From positions 1 to 22,818 of the forward strand of contig JBEVNX010000154.1 of assembly GCA_040507895.1 (NCBI GenBank): a DNA stretch of 22,818 nucleotides, read 5' to 3'. Shown here piece after piece: positions 6,100-13,084 of this stretch. A model generated the notes under the pieces. The model did no database searches. It saw nothing but the letters and a program-made list of their open reading frames with translations, and was not told where the DNA came from. Position 1 is the stretch's first letter. Each line of letters opens with the position of its first letter. A program made the position numbers and the translations under genes. Source of the stretch: JBEVNX01 sp040507895. Lineage in GTDB: Bacteria; Desulfobacterota; Binatia; JACPRU01.

Positions 6100-6864
6100 T
6101 CACACGACCCGCGCCGCGCGCAGGAATTCCCGCGTCTGCGGATGCTGGCTGTGAAAAAATTCTCGGCCGGTGCAGTAGTCGACGATCTCGCCGCGACGCA
6201 GCAATGCGATGTGGTCGGCGATCTCGCCCGCGAGTGGCAGGTTGTGAGTGACCACCACCTGCGTGGGATGCCGGCGCTCCTGAATCCTGCGAATGAGCGC
6301 GCCCACCTCCTCGGTGAGCAGCGGATCGAGCTCCGCGGTCGGCTCGTCGTAGAGGATCAGATCGGAATCGACGGCCAGGGCGCGCGCGATGGCCGCGCGT
6401 TTGCGCATGCCGCCGGAGAGCTCGCTCGGCATCTTGCCTTCCGTGCCCTCCAAGTCGACTTGTGCCAAGCAGTCGCGCACGGTGCGGCGGATCTCGTCTC
6501 GCGCGGCCATGCGATGCTCGCGAAGCGCGAGGCTCACGTTCTCGGCGACCGTGAGCGAATTGAGGAGCGCCGAGCTCTGGAACACCATCGAGACGCGGAA
6601 GGGCTTCTCCTCGATCGGTAGCCGCCGGTACTCCTCGACCGCCAGATCGTTCAGCCGGATCTCGCCGCGATCCGGATGCTCGAGGCCGATGATCTGGCGG
6701 ATCAGCACCGACTTGCCCTCGCCGCTGCCTCCAATGATCACCAGCGTATCGCCCTTCGCCACGTCGAGCCGCACGCCGCGCAGCACCGCGTGGCCGTCGT
6801 ACGATTTCCACACGTCGCGGACCTCGATGCTCACGCCGCCCCGGGTGTTCGCCGCGCTCTTCAT
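6100..6864 (-). CDS. mlaF: MlaF-type ABC transporter ATP-binding protein
   Basis: A 254-residue ATPase subunit that powers the MlaE-MlaD lipid transporter in the inner membrane. Motifs are Walker A GGSGEGKS (45-52), Q-loop Gln96 (VFQSSAL), signature LSGGM with RKRAAIARA (149-162), Walker B LILYDEP (169-175) and H-loop His207. The SGEGKS variant and the LSGGMRKR signature are typical of MlaF. The D-loop region reads TAELDP, with Glu where TAGLDP is more usual. The ATG at 6864 overlaps the mlaE stop (ATGA, 6861-6864), so the two subunits are translationally coupled. An in-frame extension through mlaE is only a shadow frame. Confidence 0.95.
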   Translation of the reverse strand: MKSAANTRGGVSIEVRDVWKSYDGHAVLRGVRLDVAKGDTLVIIGGSGEGKSVLIRQIIGLEHPDRGEIRLNDLAVEEYRRLPIEEKPFRVSMVFQSSALLNSLTVAENVSLALREHRMAARDEIRRTVRDCLAQVDLEGTEGKMPSELSGGMRKRAAIARALAVDSDLILYDEPTAELDPLLTEEVGALIRRIQERRHPTQVVVTHNLPLAGEIADHIALLRRGEIVDYCTGREFFHSQHPQTREFLRAARVV

Positions 6865-7694
6865 TTCGGGGTGGCGGGGAAGAGGAGAAAGGCGACGCGC
6901 ACGATGATGAAGTCGGCGATGATGATCGAGACGAAGCTCCAAACGACGGCGGACGTGGTCGAGCGCGCCACGCCTTCCGAGCCGCCGGTGGTGCGGAGGC
7001 CGAACGCACAGGCGATGATCGACACGAGCATGCCGAACACCAAGCCCTTGACGAGGCCAACGACGATGTCGGTGAAGTTGAGCCATTCTCGAAGATTGTC
7101 GAGGAATTGCGAGACGGTGATCGAGATCGTCGGGTCGAAGGCAACGACGAGCGCGCCGCCGGCGATGCCTATGACGTCCGAATAGAGCACCAGGGTCGGA
7201 AGCGCCAGCGTCGTGGCGAGGAAGCGCGGCATCGCCAAGAAGGGAATGGGCTCGATGTCCATGGTGCGCAGCGCCGCGATCTCGTCGTTGACCTTCATCG
7301 AGCCGATCTCGGCGGCGATCGCCGAGCCCGATTTGCCGGCGACGATGAACCCCATGATCACGGGGCCGAGCTCCTTCGTCATCGCGAGGCCGACGAGCGA
7401 CCCGAGCACCTCCTGCGTGTAGTTGGCGAGCTGGTCGGCCGCTTGCACGACCATGACCATGCCGACGAACAGCGAGACGAGCCCCGCGATGGCGAACGTT
7501 TCGGTGCCGATCCGCGTGAGCTGAGTGAGGATCTTGCCGAGATGACGCGGCGCGGAGCGGCAGTGCCAGACGGTGGCCGCGAAGAGCCGGGCGCACTCAC
7601 CGAGGATCTGCAGGAGATCGAGCGCGGCGCGGCCGACTGCCGCCGCAGCACCCCGCGGGGGGGTCGTCCGGGCGCTTTCCATCGCTTCCGCCAT
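6861..7694 (-). CDS. mlaE: MlaE-type ABC transporter permease
   Basis: A 277-residue inner-membrane permease of the MlaE/YrbE family. A hydrophilic N terminus of about 50 residues precedes hydrophobic segments at about residues 68-88 (AIAGLVSLFVGMVMVVQAA), 160-185, 220-240 and 250-270. The family segments LGPVIMGFIVAGKSGSAIAAEIG and ALRTMDIEPIPFLAMPR, the latter contacting the ATPase, are both present. It is the first gene of the mlaEFD trio. A second Met at residue 5 is an alternative start; neither has a strong Shine-Dalgarno sequence (GGGGG lies seven bases before the first). About 175 bases separate it from the upstream WPFY-repeat gene on the same strand, and I see no convincing promoter or terminator there. 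Confidence 0.95.
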   Translation of the reverse strand: MAEAMESARTTPPRGAAAAVGRAALDLLQILGECARLFAATVWHCRSAPRHLGKILTQLTRIGTETFAIAGLVSLFVGMVMVVQAADQLANYTQEVLGSLVGLAMTKELGPVIMGFIVAGKSGSAIAAEIGSMKVNDEIAALRTMDIEPIPFLAMPRFLATTLALPTLVLYSDVIGIAGGALVVAFDPTISITVSQFLDNLREWLNFTDIVVGLVKGLVFGMLVSIIACAFGLRTTGGSEGVARSTTSAVVWSFVSIIIADFIIVRVAFLLFPATPK

Positions 7695-7869
7695 GCAGCC
7701 CCCGCTAGGAGCTCGTCCCGGTCATCCTCCCGTCGCCGACGAGCCGATCGCCGGCGCCTCGCGCTCGCAACATTCCTCGGAATCGCGCAGGGGCTATTCG
7801 CCGGAATTTTGCGCTCGCGATGCTGGGCACTCGACTCGTCTGCTCGGTCCGGATTGCCGGGACGGACTC

Positions 7870-9183
7870 CTAGTCGTCGGACCAATACCATGGGGGGCGA
7901 ATCTTACCATCGCCCCAGGTCCACATCCCCCACAACAGGTCGCTACGGGCCGCGTTCGTTCCGTAGAGCCGATAGAGCGGCGCATAGGCCCTCTGCAGGG
8001 TCTCGTTCTTCGGCAGGATGCCATCGAGAAGAGTAAGCGCCTGCGAATCGCCGGGGGTGCGCGAAATCCACAGCGGCACCAGGGCGCGGGTCTCGAGACG
8101 AGTGTCGCCCTCGCCTTCGGTCTGATCGCGGTAGAGGAAGAACAGCACGTCCCTCCGCTCGTAGCCCGCGAGGCTTCCGAGGCCGGTATGCCTTCGGTAG
8201 AACGGCCACAGATAGAAGGCGGACTCCATCGTCTGCGTGCGGCGCTCTGCGTAGAACGGCATCAGCCGCAGCGACAGCCGCCGGCCGGTTTTGAGATCGG
8301 TCTGCCGCACCCAAGCGGGCCAGGGAAAGCCTTGAATCTCCGTGTCGTTCTTGAGGTCGATCGTACGAGTGTAGAGGGGCAGGATGAGCAAGAATCCATA
8401 CGAGCGGCTGTGAAGGAGCGGCCCATCGAGGGACGAAAACAGCGGCCACGAGATCCGCGTGACCGTCTCGTCCGGGCGACCGGGGTGCTCCACGCCGCGG
8501 ATGTAAAACGGCCATCCGACGTAGCGCGATTCGTAGTCGGCGCCGAGCACGGTGTGTCCGTAGATCGGCCACGCCCGGAAACCGTCGCCCGCGCGCCCGC
8601 CGACGCGAGAGAGGAACGGAAAGGGCAGCCAGGTTCGCTCGTAGAGAGGCTGCTCGATTCTCAAGTAGAGCGGGAAGAGAAGCATGCGCACCCGCTCGTA
8701 GCCGAAGAACTGCTCGAGATTGGCATAGAGCGGCACGACGGAGAGCGACCTGCCGGTGTCCGGGCCCGAATGGTAGAAGAGGATCGGAAAGAAGCGAAGC
8801 TCGCGGGTATGAGGCTGATCGATTCGGGGAGCAGCACGCCACAGGTAGGACCCGAGGCCGAGGAAGCGCACCGACAGCTCGTCCTTCGTGCTCTGCCACG
8901 ACGCGAGAGGATAGAGAAGCGAGCCGCGCGTGGGAGCGTCGACCGAGGACCGTGACGTCTCGAAGAGGGGACGAAGCGCGAAGGAGCTCGAGCTCTGACT
9001 CTGATGCCATTCGAGGATCGGCCCGAGCACGCGGCCGCTCGATTCGGTCTCGGTGCGATGGATCTCGACCAGCGGCCACGCCCGGAGCTCGAAGGCGTAG
9101 GCGAAGCCGGGTGCGAGCGCGATCCACAGAGCGGCGGCCGCCAGTGGGGCGCTGACCGCGTGCCTATTCGGCTGCGAACTCAA
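7870..9183 (-). CDS. Exported 'WPFY' repeat protein of unknown function
   Basis: A 437-residue protein with a signal peptide (hydrophobic stretch about 12-28, likely cut after AYA at 30). The rest is built of short repeats centred on hydrophobic-Pro-hydrophobic-aromatic: WPL, PLF, PLY, WPIY, WPFY, WPLF, PLW. The repeat prolines fall near residues 37, 72, 92, 133, 151, 171, 189, 206, 225, 247, 269, 289, 309, 327, 370 and 402, mostly 17-22 residues apart. Arg, Glu and Asp fill the turns, and the protein ends WYWSDD. This suggests repeated beta strands, perhaps a beta-propeller or barrel-like envelope protein. The start is a TTG inside the preceding gene (20-base overlap), the only start codon in frame before the signal peptide. 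I do not recognise a named family. Its position between an exported small protein and mlaEFD hints at an envelope role. Confidence 0.8.
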   Translation of the reverse strand: MSSQPNRHAVSAPLAAAALWIALAPGFAYAFELRAWPLVEIHRTETESSGRVLGPILEWHQSQSSSSFALRPLFETSRSSVDAPTRGSLLYPLASWQSTKDELSVRFLGLGSYLWRAAPRIDQPHTRELRFFPILFYHSGPDTGRSLSVVPLYANLEQFFGYERVRMLLFPLYLRIEQPLYERTWLPFPFLSRVGGRAGDGFRAWPIYGHTVLGADYESRYVGWPFYIRGVEHPGRPDETVTRISWPLFSSLDGPLLHSRSYGFLLILPLYTRTIDLKNDTEIQGFPWPAWVRQTDLKTGRRLSLRLMPFYAERRTQTMESAFYLWPFYRRHTGLGSLAGYERRDVLFFLYRDQTEGEGDTRLETRALVPLWISRTPGDSQALTLLDGILPKNETLQRAYAPLYRLYGTNAARSDLLWGMWTWGDGKIRPPWYWSDD

Positions 9184-9571
9184 CCGCCTGCAGGTCGCGC
9201 GCGCGGATCTGATAGAGCCCGAGACTCGTCTGGCCGGAGAACGCGAGCGAGCTCCGTACCTTGACGTCGACGGGGTCGCCTTTGTGGAGCGAGACCTTCG
9301 CCACCAAGCCCTTGAGCGGGTCTCCGGAGAACGTGATCGACCGAATGTTGTCGAAAGAGATGCGCAGGTCGCCGCGGCCGAGCTCGCCAGACAGGGCGAG
9401 CTCGCCGCCAGCGTTGATCCACTTGGCCTCGACCTTGGTGCCGTCGCGGTCGACGAACGTGCCCTGGTAATTGCGCTCCAGGCCGCCGGATCCGCCGCCG
9501 CCGAGCATGCCCATGCCGAGCAGGGGTAATGCGAGGCCTACGATGGCGATCGACCACATCCTCCTAGCCAT
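9164..9571 (-). CDS. Small exported hypothetical protein
   Basis: A 135-residue protein with an N-terminal hydrophobic signal (about residues 6-22, WSIAIVGLALPLLGMG) followed by a Gly/Ser stretch. There is no lipobox Cys, so it is either cut by a standard signal peptidase or stays anchored. The remainder alternates strands and charged turns (YQGTFVDRDGTKVEAKWI, LRISFDNIRSITFSGD, LYQIRARDLQAVEF), consistent with a small beta-rich domain. The start at ATG 9571 has AGGAGAGG just upstream. Its 3' end overlaps the start of the WPFY-repeat gene by 20 bases, so the two are probably co-translated. The gene is divergent from hemY across 80 bases. The function is unknown. Confidence 0.75.
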   Translation of the reverse strand: MARRMWSIAIVGLALPLLGMGMLGGGGSGGLERNYQGTFVDRDGTKVEAKWINAGGELALSGELGRGDLRISFDNIRSITFSGDPLKGLVAKVSLHKGDPVDVKVRSSLAFSGQTSLGLYQIRARDLQAVEFAAE

Positions 9572-9631
9572 GACCTCTCCTTTTGCCGTGAGCGGCTCCT
9601 ACCACAGCACCCAGGGTCGGCAAAGCAAGCA

Positions 9632-9644
9632 TTCCTGCTAGGAA
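9632..9644 (+). promoter_or_regulatory. Small hairpin covering the hemY ribosome binding site
   Basis: TTCCT (9632-9636), a three-base loop GCT, and AGGAA (9640-9644) form a perfect 5-bp stem. The right arm is the first part of the hemY Shine-Dalgarno sequence AGGAAGG (9640-9646), which sits five bases before ATG 9652. If it forms in the mRNA it could lower hemY translation. The stem is short, so its effect is uncertain. Confidence 0.35.
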
Positions 9645-9651
9645 GGCTGAC

Positions 9652-11061
9652 ATGTCCTCAGGCGCCGAGCCCGCGGCCATCATCATCGGAGGCGGAATCA
9701 CGGGGCTCGTCTGCGCCACGCGGCTTCGCCAGGCTGGTATCGACGCGCTTTGCCTAGAGTGCTCGAATCGCCCCGGCGGCGTGCTCTGCACGCGGCGCGT
9801 CGATGGCTTCCTGCTCGAGGCGGGGCCGAACACCGTTCAGGAGACGGCGGACCTGAGTGACTTGGTCCGAGAGGTCGGGCTCGGCGCTGAGATCCTGCGT
9901 GCTCCGCCCGAGCTCCCGCGATTCGTCTATCGCCGCGGCTCCCTGCACCCGCTGCCGACCGGCGTCGTCGCCGCGCTCAGAACGCCGCTCGTCTCCGCTC
10001 GCGCGAAATGGAGGCTTTTCGCCGAGCTTGCGATACCTCGCCGCGCGGACGCGAATGACGAATCCGTGGAGGCCTTTGTCCGCCGCCGGTTCGGCGCGGA
10101 GGTTGTCGATGCGTTGGTCGTGCCGTTCATATCCGGCACGTTCGCGGGCGATCCCGCCAAGCTCTCCGCGCGCGCCGTGCTGCCGCTGCTCGTCGCGATG
10201 GAAGACCGTCACGGGAGCGTGCTGAGGGGAATGTTGGCGAGAGGGCTCCGTCGGCGCGGGCACGGAAACGAGCAGCGGCGAACGCTGATGTCGCTCCGGG
10301 ACGGTCTGGAGAGCCTGCCGGCCCGGCTCGCCGCCAGACTCGGTGAGGCCATGCGCTTCGGGTCCGAGGCGCAGGCGATTTCGCGCGACCCGGTGGACGG
10401 ACGATTCAAGGTCGAGGTTCGTGACGCCGCGGGCCGACGGCTTCTAGCGGCCCGCGCGGTGGTCGTCGCCTGCTCGCCCGGGCGCGCCGCGCCGCTGCTC
10501 GAAGCGCTGATGCCGGCAACGAGCCGGACGCTCGCGAAGATCACGACCGCTCCACTGGTGGTCGTCAGCCTGGCTTGGCCGCGCGCCGATGTCTCCCATT
10601 CGCTACGGGGCGTCGGCTTTCTAGTCTCGGGGAAAGAGAGGATCCGTACGCTCGGCTGTCTGTGGAATTCTTCAATCTTTCCCGGCCGTGCTCCCGCGGG
10701 TCAGGCGTCGTTCACCGCGTTCCTCGGCGGCGCGCGGGACCCGCAGGCCGCCTCGCTATCCGACGGCGCCCTCGTGGAGCTCGTCACGAGTGAATTGGCC
10801 GAGATTCTCGGTGCTCGCGGCCGACCGCGAGTGTTGACGATCGAGCGGCACCCGCGGGCGCTTCCCCAGTACGGTCTCGGACATGCCGGGCGGGTGGCGC
10901 AGGCGAGGGCAGCGGTCGGAGCCGTGCCAGGGCTGTTTCTCGCGGGGAACTACCTGAACGGCGTGTCGGTCGGGGAATGCGTGCGTCAAGGCGCACGAGC
11001 CGCGTCCGATGTCTGCGAGATGCTGCGCGAGACGGTCGATTTTTCGAGCCGCAGCGTGTAA
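9652..11061 (+). CDS. hemY: Protoporphyrinogen oxidase, oxygen-dependent HemY type
   Basis: A 469-residue FAD flavoprotein that oxidises protoporphyrinogen IX (or coproporphyrinogen III in related enzymes) late in haem synthesis. The N-terminal dinucleotide-binding motif GGGITGL (residues 13-19) leads to the family pattern ECSNRPGGVLCTRRVDGFLLEAGPNT in pieces. The family segment VDALVVPFISGTFAGDPAKLS is present at mid-length. The C-terminal FAD motif is LFLAGNYLNGVSVGECV, from about residue 428. Length and motifs match Myxococcus and plant-type PPOX. The start at ATG 9652 has AGGAAGG upstream, partly within a hairpin. No other haem genes are in the window. Coproporphyrinogen oxidase cannot be fully excluded, but a diderm context favours the protoporphyrin route. 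Confidence 0.93.
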   Translation: MSSGAEPAAIIIGGGITGLVCATRLRQAGIDALCLECSNRPGGVLCTRRVDGFLLEAGPNTVQETADLSDLVREVGLGAEILRAPPELPRFVYRRGSLHPLPTGVVAALRTPLVSARAKWRLFAELAIPRRADANDESVEAFVRRRFGAEVVDALVVPFISGTFAGDPAKLSARAVLPLLVAMEDRHGSVLRGMLARGLRRRGHGNEQRRTLMSLRDGLESLPARLAARLGEAMRFGSEAQAISRDPVDGRFKVEVRDAAGRRLLAARAVVVACSPGRAAPLLEALMPATSRTLAKITTAPLVVVSLAWPRADVSHSLRGVGFLVSGKERIRTLGCLWNSSIFPGRAPAGQASFTAFLGGARDPQAASLSDGALVELVTSELAEILGARGRPRVLTIERHPRALPQYGLGHAGRVAQARAAVGAVPGLFLAGNYLNGVSVGECVRQGARAASDVCEMLRETVDFSSRSV

Positions 11062-11120
11062 TAGAATCGAATCTCGTCGAAGCGCGCGGTCATTCGACTT
11101 GCGCCCTGTGAGGAAGGCGC

Positions 11121-11795
11121 TTGAGCGGTAAGAACGGCGAAGCGAAGCACCCGTTCCAGTTCATGGCCTGCTGGGAGCTGCGCGAGATGCTCGGGCGGCG
11201 CGCGGCGGACGTTCAGGAGCTACTCGACGGCCTCGAAGAAGTCCCGCTCGACAGCATCTACTTTCACACACACAGCTACTTCCTGCGCCATCCCTACATC
11301 TCCGGTCCGTACCCCAACGACTTCGCCAACTGGGCGGCGATCCAGCTCCGCGATCGCGTCCTCGGCGAACGACTGGCGGTGATCGACCCCTTCGAAGTGG
11401 GCGATTTGGAAGCCCTGCGCAACGAGCTGGTGACGATTCTCGACGACCATCTTTCGCATGTCGGCTCGGTCCCGCGCATCGCGTACGGGGAGCTCTTCTT
11501 CTTCATGCAGTCTCGGATTCTCGCGGTGCCGGCGGGGATCAAGGCGCGCACGTTGACCGAGTTCCGCGAGGGGCTCGAGCGCGTCGACTCGAGCGCCGTC
11601 TATTTCCACGTGCTCGCGGCGATCACGCGCAAGGGCAAGCGTCGCAACGACTTCGTCTCGTGGATCGAGGACGGTCTCGGCGTGAAGGAGCTGGCGGGCC
11701 GGGTCGCCGCGATCAATCCTTACGCCACCAGCCTCGAAGGGGTGCGCAAGAACCTCGTCGAGCTCTGCGAGTCGGCCGAGCGCGCCGCTCACTAG
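11121..11795 (+). CDS. DUF5752 family protein with internal duplication
   Basis: A 224-residue soluble protein of the DUF5752 family, whose activity is unknown. Two halves align by eye at an offset of about 110 residues. Copy 1 (about 12-110) has YFHTHSYFLRH at 47-57, NDF at 66-68, Trp71 and VIDPF at 87-91. Copy 2 (about 124-218) has YFHVLAAITRK at 161-171, NDF at 176-178, Trp181 and AINPY at 197-201. The conserved YFH, NDF and Trp positions in both halves suggest a repeated ligand site or a pseudo-symmetric fold. The start is TTG 11121 with AGGAAGG at 11111-11117. The TreT-like glycosyltransferase gene begins eight bases after its stop, so the two are probably cotranscribed. A role in trehalose or related glucoside metabolism is inferred from that pairing only. 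Confidence 0.85.
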   Translation: MSGKNGEAKHPFQFMACWELREMLGRRAADVQELLDGLEEVPLDSIYFHTHSYFLRHPYISGPYPNDFANWAAIQLRDRVLGERLAVIDPFEVGDLEALRNELVTILDDHLSHVGSVPRIAYGELFFFMQSRILAVPAGIKARTLTEFREGLERVDSSAVYFHVLAAITRKGKRRNDFVSWIEDGLGVKELAGRVAAINPYATSLEGVRKNLVELCESAERAAH

Positions 11796-11803
11796 ATCGG
11801 TTC

Positions 11804-13000
11804 ATGGCGGTCACGCTCGACGACTACCGCACGGTCTCGCCGCCCGGCTCCGTGGACATCTTGCGCCGGATGGCGGAGAAGCTGCGCTCCCGCAGGGTGC
11901 TGCGCATCAATGCGAACCGCAGTGGCACGGGCGTCGCCGAGATGCTCGAACGGCATACGCCGCTCCTGCAAGAGCTCGGCATCGACGCCCGCTGGGAGGT
12001 CATGCGCGGCGGCGAGGGCTTCCAGGCTGCCTGCCAGGTCCTCTACAACATGCTGCAAGGCGAGGAGGACCGCTTCAGCGAGGAGATGCTGCAGCAGTTC
12101 GTAGCCACCAACCGCGAGAACGCGCAGCAACTGTCGTTCGACGCCGACGTCGTGGTCATCCACGACCACCAGCCGGTACCGCTCATCGACATTCGGCCAC
12201 AGGAAGGCAAGTGGGTCTGGCGCTGCCACCTCGACATCGCGCGTCCGCAACGCAAAGCGTGGGCGATGCTGCGCCAATTTCTCGTCAAGTACGACGCCGC
12301 GGTGTTCTCGCTACCGAAGTTCGCGCAGCGCCTGCCGATCCCGCAGTTCTTGATCTACCCGTCGATCGATCCGTTGTCCGACAAGAACCGCGAGCTTTCC
12401 GAACTCGAGATCGGTGCGACGCTCGATCGTCTCGGCATCCCGCGCGACAAGCCGATCCTCCTTCAGGCTTCGCGATTCCACCGATTCAAGGACCCGGTGG
12501 GCGTGATCGAAGCGTACCGCATCGCCAAGAAGCAGAACGACTGCCGCCTCGTGCTCGCTGGTACGCCGACGTCCGACGAGGAAGGGCGCCGGCTGTTTGC
12601 CGAATTGGAGGAGGCGGCCGCAAACGATCGCGACGTGCATCTCCTCCGCCTTCCCGAGACCGCCGACATCGAGATCAACGCGCTGCAGCGGGCCGCGACC
12701 ATCGTGATCCAGAAATCGACGCGCGAGGGGTTCGGCTTGATGGTCGCCGAGGCGATGTGGAAGGGAAAGCCTGTGATCGGCGGGTTCGCGGGGGGGATCA
12801 CGGCGCAGCTCATCTACGAGGTCACCGGCTACACGGTGAACTCGGTGGAAGGATGCGCCTATCGGATCCGCACGCTGCTCAACAACCCGGAGCTAGCGGC
12901 CAAGATGGGCAAGGATGCACGCGAGTTCGCTCGTTGGCACTTCTTGATCACCCGCAACCTCGGAGACTATCTCGCGCTGCTGACGACGCTGCTGCGTTAG
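11804..13000 (+). CDS. treT: TreT-like trehalose synthase / GT4 glycosyltransferase
   Basis: A 398-residue GT-B glycosyltransferase of family 4. The trehalose glycosyltransferring synthase (TreT) subgroup, which joins glucose from a nucleotide sugar to free glucose, is suggested by HDHQP (120-124), VWRCHLDIARPQ (138-149) and YPSIDPLSDKN. The donor half has SRFHRFKDP (223-231, containing the Arg/Lys pair that contacts the donor phosphates in GT4) and the EX7E motif REGFGLMVAEAM (Glu308, Glu316). It lies directly after the DUF5752 gene with an eight-base gap and no strong Shine-Dalgarno sequence of its own. The specific product, trehalose, is family inference; another alpha-glucoside is possible. 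Trehalose would serve as a compatible solute or carbon store. Confidence 0.82.
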   Translation: MAVTLDDYRTVSPPGSVDILRRMAEKLRSRRVLRINANRSGTGVAEMLERHTPLLQELGIDARWEVMRGGEGFQAACQVLYNMLQGEEDRFSEEMLQQFVATNRENAQQLSFDADVVVIHDHQPVPLIDIRPQEGKWVWRCHLDIARPQRKAWAMLRQFLVKYDAAVFSLPKFAQRLPIPQFLIYPSIDPLSDKNRELSELEIGATLDRLGIPRDKPILLQASRFHRFKDPVGVIEAYRIAKKQNDCRLVLAGTPTSDEEGRRLFAELEEAAANDRDVHLLRLPETADIEINALQRAATIVIQKSTREGFGLMVAEAMWKGKPVIGGFAGGITAQLIYEVTGYTVNSVEGCAYRIRTLLNNPELAAKMGKDAREFARWHFLITRNLGDYLALLTTLLR

Positions 13001-13084
13001 CGGGCCGGGCGGTTGGGTGAAAGCGGCGCTCGCGACCAACGGGAGCGAGGGCACAACGAAAGACGAGACGGGGGGTCCAAGGTC

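Noticed and set aside
5173..6621. A 482-codon open frame on the plus strand opposite mlaD and mlaF
   Set aside because: It is antisense to two genes with clear family motifs. Its composition (Arg, Ala, Glu, Asp, His-rich) is typical of shadow frames in GC-rich DNA, and it matches no known family.
6865..7596. N-terminal extension of MlaF through the mlaE gene
   Set aside because: The extension is Arg/His-rich and overlaps MlaE. The ATG at 6864 overlapping the mlaE stop is the natural start.
7695..7869. Promoter for mlaEFD in the 175-base gap
   Set aside because: No pair of -35 and -10 elements with acceptable match and spacing was seen on the minus strand; the operon may be read from upstream of the exported genes.
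7573..8955. A 460-codon open frame on the plus strand opposite the WPFY-repeat gene
   Set aside because: The minus-strand frame has a signal peptide and a regular repeat pattern. The plus-strand frame is low-complexity and Arg/Pro-rich, with no motif.
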